Shown here piece after piece: positions 53,929 through 62,577 of a stretch of DNA of 64,000 nucleotides; position 1 is the first letter of the stretch; each line of letters begins with the position of its first letter. A model generated the notes under the pieces. That model worked only from the letters and a program-made list of their open reading frames with translations, ran no database searches and was not told where the DNA came from. This DNA is from an uncultured SAR116 cluster alpha proteobacterium (GTDB lineage: Bacteria > Pseudomonadota > Alphaproteobacteria > Puniceispirillales > Puniceispirillaceae). The DNA lies in contig CABYZM010000002.1 of assembly GCA_902523435.1 (NCBI GenBank), forward strand, positions 1 through 64,000. The letters run 5' to 3'. The translations under genes were made by a program, and so were the position numbers.

Positions 53929-54867
53929 TTATACCTCTTCTTGGTTACGTTGTTTTTTCCATGCCGACAAGCTGGCCAAACGTTCGTTCCGCCACGCGGT
54001 ACGCCGCAGAATATCGTCCTTACCCAGCCTTGTCTGCCAGTTCTGAACAATGCTTTTGGTCACAGAAGGGTCAAACACTGTCTGCCCAGGAGGTTCTGCT
54101 GCCATATCGCGGAACAGACCGCAATAGCGCTGAAAATAATCTTCAGCCCCTTCAGGAGCATTCAGTTCTATGGTTTCAAACGGACCCATAAAGGCCCAGC
54201 GCATGCCCAGACCATCTTTCATAGTTTTGTCTAAATCCTCAACACTAATTACATCTTCATGCAGTAAGCGCAGGGCTTCTGCTAGCACAGCCCCTTGCAA
54301 ACGGTTAAGTACAAAGCCCTGCTTTTCGGATTTTATTCTGACAGGAACCATACCGCACTCTGCATAGATTTGATGAGCTTTATCCAGTATAGCTGATGAT
54401 GTCCAAGGCGAGCCGCACAGTTCAACAAGTGGAACCAGATGTGGAGGATTCACCGGATGCCCCACAAAACATCTATGCCGCCCAGATAGTTCTTCTGTAA
54501 ACTGAGATGCAATAATGGCAGATGTTGATGAGGCGATTGGTATATTAGACGGGGCTAGCTGGTCAAGTGCCTCAAACAAGCTGCGCTTTATTTCAATACG
54601 TTCAGGACCATTTTCCTGTATAAAATCAGCCCCTTTCAGAGCTGAAACCAAATCACCAGTAATCGTCAGCTTTTCTCGAACAGATTGAGGGTCTGCCAAA
54701 AGGCCATGCCGATGCAAAATTGCTGCTTCCTGCATTACGGTGTCTGATAGCTTATCTAGACAGGCCTCATTCGTATCCTGCATCACTACCTGATGGCCTG
54801 CATGCGCAAATACGACTGCCCAGGCACGCCCAATAAGTCCAGAGCCAATAATCGCAATTTTCATCAT
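53929..54867 (-). CDS. L-gulonate 3-dehydrogenase/lambda-crystallin-type 3-hydroxy acid dehydrogenase
   Basis: A 312-residue NAD-dependent dehydrogenase of the 3-hydroxyacyl-CoA dehydrogenase superfamily. IAIIGSGLIGRAWAVVFA is the Rossmann loop, SSTSAIIAS and HPVNPPHLVPLVELCG hold the catalytic region, and GFVLNRLQGAVLAEALRL begins the C-terminal domain, all close to lambda-crystallin/gulonate dehydrogenase and L-carnitine dehydrogenase. It should oxidise a free 3-hydroxy acid to the beta-keto acid used by the following BKACE. The start is ATG 54867, with AAGGA seven bases ahead; 54906 is rejected. Confidence 0.87.
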   Translation of the reverse strand: MMKIAIIGSGLIGRAWAVVFAHAGHQVVMQDTNEACLDKLSDTVMQEAAILHRHGLLADPQSVREKLTITGDLVSALKGADFIQENGPERIEIKRSLFEALDQLAPSNIPIASSTSAIIASQFTEELSGRHRCFVGHPVNPPHLVPLVELCGSPWTSSAILDKAHQIYAECGMVPVRIKSEKQGFVLNRLQGAVLAEALRLLHEDVISVEDLDKTMKDGLGMRWAFMGPFETIELNAPEGAEDYFQRYCGLFRDMAAEPPGQTVFDPSVTKSIVQNWQTRLGKDDILRRTAWRNERLASLSAWKKQRNQEEV

Positions 54868-54970
54868 CTGTTCATCCTTATTATCTTCTGCTAACTCAGA
54901 CTGCACAACTGTCTCAGCTGATTGTCAACCATTTGACTTATGCCCGGCAAACAAACACAGTGAGATTGTC

Positions 54971-54981
54971 CTGTCAGACAG
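54971..54981. promoter_or_regulatory. Candidate operator in the divergent gap
   Basis: CTGTC-A-GACAG is a perfect inverted repeat around one base, lying between the divergent gulonate-type dehydrogenase and the SDR, about 40 bases before the latter's ATG. It could serve both promoters. The motif is short, so chance is possible. Confidence 0.28.
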
Positions 54982-55021
54982 AACAGACATAAAAAATGTG
55001 AGAAGAAACAGGTGCGGAGAT

Positions 55022-55798
55022 ATGGAACTCGGGCTCAAGGGATTAAAACTATTTATCACTGCAGGGGCAAGTGGAATTGGCCGCCAAATTGTTGAAAGCT
55101 TTCTGTCTGAAGGTGCTGATGTGTCAACCTGTGACATTGACAACACTGCATTGGCTGAACTTAGGGCTGCACACCCATCTGTTTCGGCCCATCAGTGCGA
55201 TGTGTCCAACAGTTCAGCCATACAGGCCTTAATAAAGAACACGGCTGATGAGATGGGCGGGCTAGATTGCCTAGTGAACAATGCCGGCATTGCCGGGCCA
55301 ACAGCTCGCATCGAGGATATTGATGATGAGGCCTGGCATAACTGTGTCAATATCTGCCTAAGCAGCCAGTTTTACTGTATTAAGGCGGCTTTGCCCTACC
55401 TGCGTGACAGCAAAAATGCATCCATAGTCAATCTATCTTCTGCTGCTGGAAAATTTGGCTTTCCCCTGCGATCACCCTATGCCGCCGCAAAATGGGGTGT
55501 AGTTGGCCTAACAAAAACCCTGTCTATTGAACTGGGGCAAGATGATATTCGTGTGAATGCCATTTTACCCGGGCTTGTGGACGGCGACAGAATCAGACGC
55601 GTCATTGAGGCAAAATCTCAGCAGAGAGGGCTATCTTTTGCTGATGTTGAAGCAGAGGCTCTATCTTTTTCCTCAATAAAAGATTACGTCAGTCCGAAAC
55701 ATCTTGCTGACCAAATTCTTTTATTAGCAAGTACAAAAGGCCGCATGATAAGCGGGCAGGCTATTTCAATCGACGGAGATACAAAAATGCTTGTCTAG
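55022..55798 (+). CDS. Short-chain dehydrogenase/reductase
   Basis: A 258-residue classical SDR with TAGASGIGRQI as the cofactor loop, NNAGIAG, the catalytic Ser in VNLSSAAGKF and the Tyr-Lys pair in SPYAAAKWG; the C terminus is GQAISIDGDTKML. ATG 55022 has GGAGAT immediately ahead at suitable distance, while a GTG at 54998 would add eight residues. It is transcribed divergently from the BKACE module and probably acts on a related hydroxy acid or alcohol, but no substrate can be named. Confidence 0.87.
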   Translation: MELGLKGLKLFITAGASGIGRQIVESFLSEGADVSTCDIDNTALAELRAAHPSVSAHQCDVSNSSAIQALIKNTADEMGGLDCLVNNAGIAGPTARIEDIDDEAWHNCVNICLSSQFYCIKAALPYLRDSKNASIVNLSSAAGKFGFPLRSPYAAAKWGVVGLTKTLSIELGQDDIRVNAILPGLVDGDRIRRVIEAKSQQRGLSFADVEAEALSFSSIKDYVSPKHLADQILLLASTKGRMISGQAISIDGDTKMLV

Positions 55799-55911
55799 CA
55801 CCATTGAAAATTCACGTAACTGCCTGATGTTGAATTTTTGAGCAAAAAATTGGACTTCAAAAGTTCAATTGATTAGCCCTAGTATTGTCGAGTGACTGCT
55901 GTTCTAAATTT

Positions 55912-56805
55912 TTATCTCATGAGATCCGCAGCTTTCATCCCTTTTTGAATTTCATAAATAGATTTATTCATATCAGGCTGTGGCTGAGGGATGCGCAAAT
56001 GAATACTTTCTAGACGTGGTTCAAGAATTTGTTCACCGCATAGAATTTGTTGATTAAAATATTCTATATCCTTAAAGGCATCCATACTACCAAATATTGG
56101 AAAAGCATCGGAAGCCGTCATTTCAAAGAACATAAGACGGCGAGACCTATCAGACGTATTTTTTGCAGACCCATGCACGATTCGCCCATGGTGAATGGAC
56201 ACAGAGCCAGCAGGGCCTTTAAGCTCAACAGCGTCTTCTGACTTTAATCCAGCATCTAAAACACTCATACCACCTGCGAATACCCCATTGATGTGGTGGT
56301 TGTATATCGGCCCCTTATGCGTGCCTGGATAAACCATCAATGGTCCGTTTTTTGATTCCATATCATCGATAATAATACCTACCGCTAATACATCATCATT
56401 AGTATAGGGATAGAAAGCCAAATCCTGATGCCACTCAATGGGCGCACCATATTCAGCAGACTTCATGTTTAATTTTGTTGTCCGCAACCGGACATTTGGG
56501 CCAATCAGATCCCTAACAGGGGCAAGAATTGAGTCTGAATATAAAAGCTCTTTGACAACATCACTTTGTTTATGTGGCAACTTTATCCGCCGGATTCGTG
56601 GCACATCCGGCTCATGACTGTCTTCAAGATCAAACTTATCATCTGATTCCGTCATACCAACAGCTAGCAACTCCAGTCTAGCGATCTCGTTGCGAATATC
56701 CTGAATGACATCAAGTTCAAGGTGATTTTCAAGAACAAGATAGCCTGTATCATTAAAAAAACTGACCTGTTCCGCAGTGAGACATTCGCCTTGCATCTGA
56801 GTCAA
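55912..56805 (-). CDS. Phytanoyl-CoA dioxygenase (PhyH) family protein
   Basis: A 297-residue Fe(II)/2-oxoglutarate-dependent dioxygenase-fold protein. The iron ligands are visible as His and Asp in IEWHQDLAFYPY and His in SIHHGRIVHGSAKNTS, with the 2-oxoglutarate-binding Arg in DRSRRLMFF. Bacterial members hydroxylate diverse small molecules such as ectoine, so the substrate is open. It follows the UxaA-family gene by 59 bases and is likely in its transcript. Confidence 0.87.
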   Translation of the reverse strand: MTQMQGECLTAEQVSFFNDTGYLVLENHLELDVIQDIRNEIARLELLAVGMTESDDKFDLEDSHEPDVPRIRRIKLPHKQSDVVKELLYSDSILAPVRDLIGPNVRLRTTKLNMKSAEYGAPIEWHQDLAFYPYTNDDVLAVGIIIDDMESKNGPLMVYPGTHKGPIYNHHINGVFAGGMSVLDAGLKSEDAVELKGPAGSVSIHHGRIVHGSAKNTSDRSRRLMFFEMTASDAFPIFGSMDAFKDIEYFNQQILCGEQILEPRLESIHLRIPQPQPDMNKSIYEIQKGMKAADLMR

Positions 56806-56864
56806 ATCTTCCTCCTACTCCTTTTAATAAGTCTTTTCGAACAAACAAGCTCTCCTTAAAAAAT

Positions 56865-58376
56865 CTACATCGTTGCACCAATTTGCCAAGGGACAAATTC
56901 GTAATCACCCAATCCCTGAGCTTCAGATTTTGATTGCTGTCCAGAGGCGACATCCAGCAGTAACTGATAGATTTCACTTCCTTTTTCTTCAAGGCTCAAA
57001 TTTTCAGTCAACATAGCACCGGCGTTAATATCCATATCGTCAATTAATCTTTTATACATCTCTGTATTTGTGGCAATTTTCACGCAAGGAGACGGTTTTG
57101 AGCCAAAGGCAGAACCTCTGCCAGTGGTGAAGGTCACAAGATTGCAACCACTAGCAATTTGACCAGTGACAGATGCCGGATCATAGCCTGGCGAATCCAT
57201 GAAGGTAAAACCTTTTGCAGTTACTGGTTCGGCATATTTATAGACCCCATTCAGCGGTGTTGTTCCTCCCTTCGCTGCTGCACCAAGCGATTTTTCTAGA
57301 ATGGTCGTTAAGCCACCTTTTTTGTTTCCAGGGCTGGGATTGTTATCCATGGAGCCCCTATTACGAGCCGTATAATCCTCCCACCATTTAATCAGCTGGA
57401 CCAATTGCTGGCCTGTTATTTCATTACAGGCCCGCCTTGTCAGCAGATGTTCCGCGCCATAAATTTCAGGAGTTTCCGCCAGAACAGCTGTACCGCCTTG
57501 TGCAACCAGCAAATCACACGCATAGCCAAGAGCTGGGTTAGCTGTAATCCCTGAAAGGGCGTCAGAGCCCCCGCATTGCAAAGCCACCATGAGTTCAGAT
57601 ACCGGGCACGGTTCGCGTTGGCATTTGTTCGCTTCCGGCAGCATAGTTCGAACCATTTCGATGCCTGTCTCAACTGTTTTAGCAAGACCTTGTGTATCCT
57701 GGATATTCATCGCTTTGAATAGAGGACCTTGTTTCAAACCATATGCTTCCAGCAGCCAGTCTATCTGGTTCATCTCGCACCCTAGCCCAACCATCACAAT
57801 ACCAGCATGATTTGGGTTGCGTGCATATCCCCATAACACCCTCTGTAGCGCATCAAAACCCTCACCCTGACCAGCCATGCCGCACCCAGTACCGTGAACA
57901 AAAGCAACAACGCCATCAACATTGGGATATTTTGTCATCTCATCCGGGCCAAAGGCGGAGGCAATCATCCGAGCGGCTGTTGCTGAACAATTTACAGATG
58001 TCAAAATGCCAATATAGTTTCGTGTGCCAACTTTACCGTTTCCCCGCCGATAGCCCATAAAAGCATCTCTGGACGTTTCAGGCACCACAGCCACGGACTG
58101 CAAGTCTGTGGCAAATTCGTAATCAGCTGAAGTGTTGCGAAAATCAACATTATGCGTATGCACATGTTCACCGGGCTGAATATCTGTACTGGCATAGCCA
58201 ATTATCTGTGAATATTTTCGAATGGCTTGGCCTTGCTTGATTTTAGCCGTGGCGATTTTATGTGTGCAAGGCACGAGACCCACTGTTATCACCTGCTCAA
58301 CCTGAACGCCGGAATCAAGCTCAGCTGTAACAGTCACCACATTATCTATCTCACTAAGACGGATAAAGTTTTTCAT
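56865..58376 (-). CDS. UxaA-family hydrolyase (altronate/galactarate dehydratase type)
   Basis: A 503-residue full-length UxaA/GarD-family iron-dependent dehydratase. Residues 1-85 are a SAF domain (GLVPCTHKIATAKIKQGQ), and the rest is the core, with NYIGILTSVNCSATAARMIA, HGTGCGMAGQGEGFD, LGCEMNQIDWLL and QCGGSDALSGITANPALG. Known members dehydrate altronate, galactarate or sulfolactate. With a TRAP acid importer upstream on the same strand, a sugar acid or hydroxy acid is a fair guess, not a certainty. Confidence 0.88.
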   Translation of the reverse strand: MKNFIRLSEIDNVVTVTAELDSGVQVEQVITVGLVPCTHKIATAKIKQGQAIRKYSQIIGYASTDIQPGEHVHTHNVDFRNTSADYEFATDLQSVAVVPETSRDAFMGYRRGNGKVGTRNYIGILTSVNCSATAARMIASAFGPDEMTKYPNVDGVVAFVHGTGCGMAGQGEGFDALQRVLWGYARNPNHAGIVMVGLGCEMNQIDWLLEAYGLKQGPLFKAMNIQDTQGLAKTVETGIEMVRTMLPEANKCQREPCPVSELMVALQCGGSDALSGITANPALGYACDLLVAQGGTAVLAETPEIYGAEHLLTRRACNEITGQQLVQLIKWWEDYTARNRGSMDNNPSPGNKKGGLTTILEKSLGAAAKGGTTPLNGVYKYAEPVTAKGFTFMDSPGYDPASVTGQIASGCNLVTFTTGRGSAFGSKPSPCVKIATNTEMYKRLIDDMDINAGAMLTENLSLEEKGSEIYQLLLDVASGQQSKSEAQGLGDYEFVPWQIGATM

Positions 58377-58742
58377 CTAACAAACTTCCTAGATAGGCGA
58401 AATGACTGTCATTGTTACCTTACATAGTTTGAAACGTAATGTACAACGCAACAAAAATATTTTGTCGTATTGGAAACTCTGTAAAGGTTTCTTAGCCCCG
58501 ACCTGCTAATTCAGAGTAGCTGGTCCTAGTGTGCAGATCATTTTCAAAACGGTGCAAGATAAAAATGTTTTATGTTTAAAAACAATAGATAAATGAATTT
58601 ATCCAGTGCAATAAGTTTGCAAGGTAGAGCAAAGAACTGTACGACATTCTTCATAGTTGCGAGATTTTATTTGGTAGCGCCAAGCTGTAAAGTACCCATT
58701 TCATTGGTTTTGTTTGGCAAATGCTTTGCCTTTTGACTAAAT
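58377..58742. promoter_or_regulatory. Intergenic region upstream of the UxaA-family gene, candidate operator
   Basis: No gene is seen in these 366 AT-rich bases. GTTTGAAAC at 58427-58435 is palindromic around its central G and is flanked by ACAT (58422) and ATGT (58439-58442), about 50 bases ahead of the UxaA-family start; it may be a regulator site. TTTACA with AAATAT 17 bases later, further upstream on the minus strand, is a weak promoter candidate. GGCAAA-TGC-TTTGCC near 58718-58732 is a short hairpin behind the TRAP gene. Confidence 0.28.
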
Positions 58743-60044
58743 TCAAAACAAAGCCTCTGGTACAAGCAATACTATTTCCGGCCAAATAATTATAAACCCA
58801 ACTGTTAGCAGCATTGCCGCCACGAAAGGAAGAATTCCTCGATAGACATCCGCTAATTCTCCACGACCCCTAACAGCTTGAACTACATACAGATTCATTC
58901 CTACAGGTGGCGTGATTAAGGCTAGCTCCATCATAATTACTAGGAAGATACCAAACCAGACGGGATCGATTCCAAGATGTAGTATAACCGGCATCACAAT
59001 TGGGATGGTGCCCACCATCATCGATAAAGTTTCCAAAAAACACCCCATGACCAGATAAAACAATACGAGGATTAAAATCATTTGTGTGGCATTTAGGCCC
59101 AGATCAGTAACAGTCCTACTCATAGCTTGCGGAACTCCAAGCAAGCCAACTATGAAGTTCAAGAAAAATGCTGCAGTAATAATAAAAAGTAGCATTGCTG
59201 AAGTCTTTATTGTCGCTATGAAGGCTTCGTGTAGCATAGGAAAACTCAATTCACGATTAATTGCAGCAAGGCCAAATGCTAAGACGACCCCTAGAGCTGC
59301 CGCTTCTGTTGGAGTAGCCCAACCACCATAAATTGCACCCATAACGATTACAAAAATACCTAAGGGTGGAACGAGGTGCCGTAGACGAAATAGGCGCTCA
59401 TTTAATGGGGGTACTTCAGTAACTTGTTCGGCCAGTGATGGCTTCCAAAGAACCGCAATTACTATGATTGTCATGAAAACAACGGTAAGCAGGATCCCTG
59501 GCAAAATACCTGCTGCGAACAATTGGCCTATCGATGTATTCGTTAATGCACCATAAATAATTAGGTTGACTGAAGGAGGTATCAGAATCCCTAATGTAGC
59601 ACCAGCGGCAATTGAGCCTAAGACTAGAGGTTCATTGTAAGCGCGACGTTTGAACTCATCAAGTGCTACAGTTCCTATAGTAGCGGCTGTTGCAACTGAA
59701 GACCCTGAGACTGCCGAAAACATTGCACATGCTCCAATATTCGTATGTAAAAGACCACCAGGCATTCGGCTAAGCCAATCTGTAAGACTTTCGTACATGT
59801 TGCGAGTAATGCCAGCACGAAGCAAAATTTCTCCTAAAAGTACAAAGAGTGGAATAGTTGTTAGAAGAAAGTCATTCATAACTGCCCAAAGACTTGTTCC
59901 ATAAGAGAGCAGAACTGGTGGGCCAAAATAGATCATCGCACCGAGTACCCCTGTTGCAAGCATTGCTATGCCAACGTGCAGACCAACAAACATGAGACCC
60001 AACATTATAAAAAAACCAAAAACAGCTCCGGTAAGATCGATCAT
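58743..60044 (-). CDS. dctM: TRAP transporter large permease (DctM)
   Basis: The 433-residue large membrane subunit of a TRAP importer, with 12 or so spans and the signatures PLFVLLGEILLRAGI, SGSSVATAATIGTVALDE, GATLGILIPPSVNLIIYG and LALITPPVGMNLYVVQ. It moves substrate with Na+ using the periplasmic DctP. The start overlaps dctQ by four bases. The importer's cargo is probably an organic acid used by the flanking enzymes. Confidence 0.93.
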   Translation of the reverse strand: MIDLTGAVFGFFIMLGLMFVGLHVGIAMLATGVLGAMIYFGPPVLLSYGTSLWAVMNDFLLTTIPLFVLLGEILLRAGITRNMYESLTDWLSRMPGGLLHTNIGACAMFSAVSGSSVATAATIGTVALDEFKRRAYNEPLVLGSIAAGATLGILIPPSVNLIIYGALTNTSIGQLFAAGILPGILLTVVFMTIIVIAVLWKPSLAEQVTEVPPLNERLFRLRHLVPPLGIFVIVMGAIYGGWATPTEAAALGVVLAFGLAAINRELSFPMLHEAFIATIKTSAMLLFIITAAFFLNFIVGLLGVPQAMSRTVTDLGLNATQMILILVLFYLVMGCFLETLSMMVGTIPIVMPVILHLGIDPVWFGIFLVIMMELALITPPVGMNLYVVQAVRGRGELADVYRGILPFVAAMLLTVGFIIIWPEIVLLVPEALF

Positions 60045-60565
60045 TTGCGGACCTCTTCAATTTCTTCACTAATAGTAGGTGGGGCCAGCACATCTTCTGC
60101 TTCTTTGAGACCAATGCGAAGAGCCAAAACACCTCGAAATGCAGTCCATAATGCAGATAAACCGAAGATTATAAGGCCAGTCATCCAAAGTGATTGAGGT
60201 ATCCATAGAGGTACCTGAAGCGGACTCGAAGAAACTGATCCAAACGTAAGGCTCTCATCAAGAGTATGCCATCCCATATACCCCATAAAAGCAGCGCCAA
60301 TCCCTAATGCTATATATGAAATAAGGTTTAGAATAGCTTGAACCTTTTTTGGTAACCTAAAAAGTAGAACATCAATGCGCGTGTGAGCTCTTTCAACAGC
60401 TGCTAGTGCCATACCGAAGGTGCCTATGATAGCAACTACATAACCACCGATTTCATCCACTCCCTGAAGCGAGTGGTTGAAGAGTTTGCGTGCAATTATC
60501 TCAAAAAAAATTAAAAAGGATAAACCCAAACAGGCATATCCGCCACATATTCCAACAATGCGCAT
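60041..60565 (-). CDS. dctQ: TRAP transporter small permease (DctQ)
   Basis: The 174-residue small membrane subunit of the TRAP importer, with four predicted spans and the conserved IFFEIIARKLFNHSLQGVDE-like first loop and TFGMALAAVERAHTRIDVLL. It links DctP and DctM. It lies after the DctP gene, separated by 50 bases with a hairpin, and overlaps dctM by four bases. Confidence 0.9.
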   Translation of the reverse strand: MRIVGICGGYACLGLSFLIFFEIIARKLFNHSLQGVDEIGGYVVAIIGTFGMALAAVERAHTRIDVLLFRLPKKVQAILNLISYIALGIGAAFMGYMGWHTLDESLTFGSVSSSPLQVPLWIPQSLWMTGLIIFGLSALWTAFRGVLALRIGLKEAEDVLAPPTISEEIEEVRK

Positions 60566-60582
60566 ATGAACTCTCTTATTTT

Positions 60583-60608
60583 AGAGGCGCGCACTACTGC
60601 ACGCCTCT
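60583..60608 (-). terminator. Hairpin between dctP and dctQ
   Basis: AGAGGCGCGCA (60583-60593) faces TGCACGCCTCT (60598-60608), giving 11 pairs with one G-U around CTAC. It begins eight bases after the dctP stop. There is no T run on the minus strand, so it is more likely an mRNA-protecting or partly terminating stem that favours the binding protein over the permeases. Confidence 0.6.
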
Positions 60609-60615
60609 TTGTTGT

Positions 60616-61659
60616 TTATTTTAATTCAATGCCCCGAACTGCTCCAACAGTAGCATTCCATACTTTAGAGCAATCTGCATAACCAGCATTACAACTCTCT
60701 GCCCAACCAGGCAAAACCTTGTCCATTGTGGCAGCTGTGACCTTGGCTTGATCTTCCGGAGTCGGTTCGACTAAAGTCATGCCAAATTTTGTATAGTTTT
60801 CACACCCATCACCTCCAGTGTTACAAGCAATAGCCCAGCCATTGTTTTGTTTGGCCAGCGCCCAAAAAGCATTCTGGAAATCAGTAAATTCATTCTCTAG
60901 TTTTGCTTTTTCTGCGTCCGAAAAACTATTCCATTTATCAAGGTTTATAAAATGTGCATTCACAGACCAAGAAATTCCAAGAGGTAAAAAGTGTGTTGTT
61001 ACTTCAGGCCAGTTTCCAGTGTTACCAGATGTTGGAGATGTAATAGCACAATCTACTAAACCACGTTGAAGTGCAGGGTAAACTTCTTTGAAACTCATAG
61101 TCACTGGCGTGGCACCTAAGGCTTCAATCAAAGTTGACATAGATGACGTGTAAGACCTAATTTTTAAGCCCTCGAAGTCATTTAGGCTCTTTATTTCGGC
61201 ATTACAGTAAAAAACCTGTGGGCCATAGGGCCACACTGCTAAAGGTTTAGCATTAAATTTTTCTGCAACACGTTTTTCTAATTGCGGCATAAAAGCTTTT
61301 ACAACTTCTTCTAGTTGATCCATCGAGGTTGATACACCGATAAGATCAATTCCTTCAAGAAATGCATCGTCACGAGCGGCCGCACCTACGGTACTTTGAA
61401 CAATATCAAATGCACCTGTCCTTACCATCCTCAAAGTATCCTGCATATCGACACCAACAACGTCTAAAGGATTAAAGTTTATTGCGAGGTCAATACCGGT
61501 TTTATCCTCTAGTTCGGCGTAAAATTGCTTTTCTAGAGCAGTGTGGAATTTATGCGTAGAAACGAGCCCTGTAGCGCGGATTGTAGTCTCGCCTACTGCA
61601 GGCATGGCGCTCATTACCAATGTTGCCACTAGTGCAAAGAAACTGTATGTAAATTTCAT
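60616..61659 (-). CDS. dctP: TRAP transporter substrate-binding protein (DctP)
   Basis: A 347-residue periplasmic binding protein with a signal peptide cleaved near PAVG, and the DctP features LKIRSYTSSMSTLIEALGAT and EVYPALQRGLVDCAIT. The Arg in LKIRSY usually binds the carboxylate of the ligand, so an organic acid is likely. Several Cys residues occur in the C-terminal part. It is the first gene of dctP-dctQ-dctM and starts 18 bases after the deacetylase-family gene. Confidence 0.9.
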   Translation of the reverse strand: MKFTYSFFALVATLVMSAMPAVGETTIRATGLVSTHKFHTALEKQFYAELEDKTGIDLAINFNPLDVVGVDMQDTLRMVRTGAFDIVQSTVGAAARDDAFLEGIDLIGVSTSMDQLEEVVKAFMPQLEKRVAEKFNAKPLAVWPYGPQVFYCNAEIKSLNDFEGLKIRSYTSSMSTLIEALGATPVTMSFKEVYPALQRGLVDCAITSPTSGNTGNWPEVTTHFLPLGISWSVNAHFINLDKWNSFSDAEKAKLENEFTDFQNAFWALAKQNNGWAIACNTGGDGCENYTKFGMTLVEPTPEDQAKVTAATMDKVLPGWAESCNAGYADCSKVWNATVGAVRGIELK

Positions 61660-61677
61660 TCATTATCTCCATTTGAG

Positions 61678-62577
61678 TTAAGTTTTTGCTGTTTGAGATA
61701 CAGCTGCGAAGTGACGAGCTATGTCTATTCGACGCGCCCGCCAGATCTGAGCGTCTAAATCCGCCAGATATTCAAGAATTTTTGTAACAGCGCGAAATCG
61801 TGCAGGTCTGCCGCCTATACGCAGATGAAACCCGATCGATAATGTTGAAGACTTTCCTGCGCGCGCTTCAAGCAAAAGTTGCTCGACCGCATCACATACA
61901 TATTCATACATTTCCGCAGACCTAACAAAACCGTTAGGGTGAAAAAACTTCATATCATTAGTATCAAGATTATATGGAACAACGATAAGACCAGAACTAT
62001 CGTGGTAAGGTAAATCGTCATCAAAAGCGTTGGATGTATAAATATAGCCTTCATTTGCCAGAAGTTTTCGGGTCCAAGAACTCTCTGAACCCCGACAAAA
62101 AAATCCAACTGGTTTTTGACCAGTTGCCGCTTTAATCGCTTCACCAGCGCGAATCAGATCATTTTTTTCACTATCGATATCAGTGTAATCTGCATTCGGC
62201 CGCCATAACCATCCATGACATGCTGTTTCGTGCCCTGCGTCCGAGACAGCGCGAGCAAGTTGAGGGCTACGTTCGACTGCTCGTCCACACATGTAAAAAG
62301 TAGCAGGTGTATCGGTATTTTTTAATACGTCAAGAAAACGCCACAGACCGACTCGGGTGCCATAAGCAAAGATTTGCTCTTGACCTAGATCACGCTGCCC
62401 TTTTGGCACGACACTAATGATCTCCCCAACGAGTTCTGAAGCTGAATCACCATCTCCCACTTGAAGTTCGGCCCCTTCTTCGAAATTCACTACCACAGAA
62501 ATTGCTACGCGCGCTCCATTAGGCCAGATAATTTCTGGCCTAGAACCTGCGTATCCAATAAGATTTCGTTCAAACAT
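61678..62577 (-). CDS. PuuE-like polysaccharide deacetylase-fold amidohydrolase
   Basis: A 299-residue protein of the allantoinase PuuE group, without the UraD domain of the other copy at 46160-47620. Shared stretches are ISVVVNFEEGAELQVGDGD, HETACHGWLWRPN, DDDLPYHDSSG and LDTNDMKFFHPNGF; the last active-site block reads GFHLRIGGRPAR where PuuE has LHCRLAGRPGR. It may hydrolyse a cyclic or linear amide other than allantoin. I take ATG 62577, which overlaps the previous gene by eight bases with GGGGA ahead; ATG 62598 and 62658 are alternatives. Confidence 0.83.
   Translation of the reverse strand: MFERNLIGYAGSRPEIIWPNGARVAISVVVNFEEGAELQVGDGDSASELVGEIISVVPKGQRDLGQEQIFAYGTRVGLWRFLDVLKNTDTPATFYMCGRAVERSPQLARAVSDAGHETACHGWLWRPNADYTDIDSEKNDLIRAGEAIKAATGQKPVGFFCRGSESSWTRKLLANEGYIYTSNAFDDDLPYHDSSGLIVVPYNLDTNDMKFFHPNGFVRSAEMYEYVCDAVEQLLLEARAGKSSTLSIGFHLRIGGRPARFRAVTKILEYLADLDAQIWRARRIDIARHFAAVSQTAKT

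Noticed and set aside
53725-54234. 169-codon plus-strand frame opposite the BKACE and gulonate-type dehydrogenase genes
   Set aside because: Antisense to two clear genes, with composition typical of a complementary-strand frame and no start signal.
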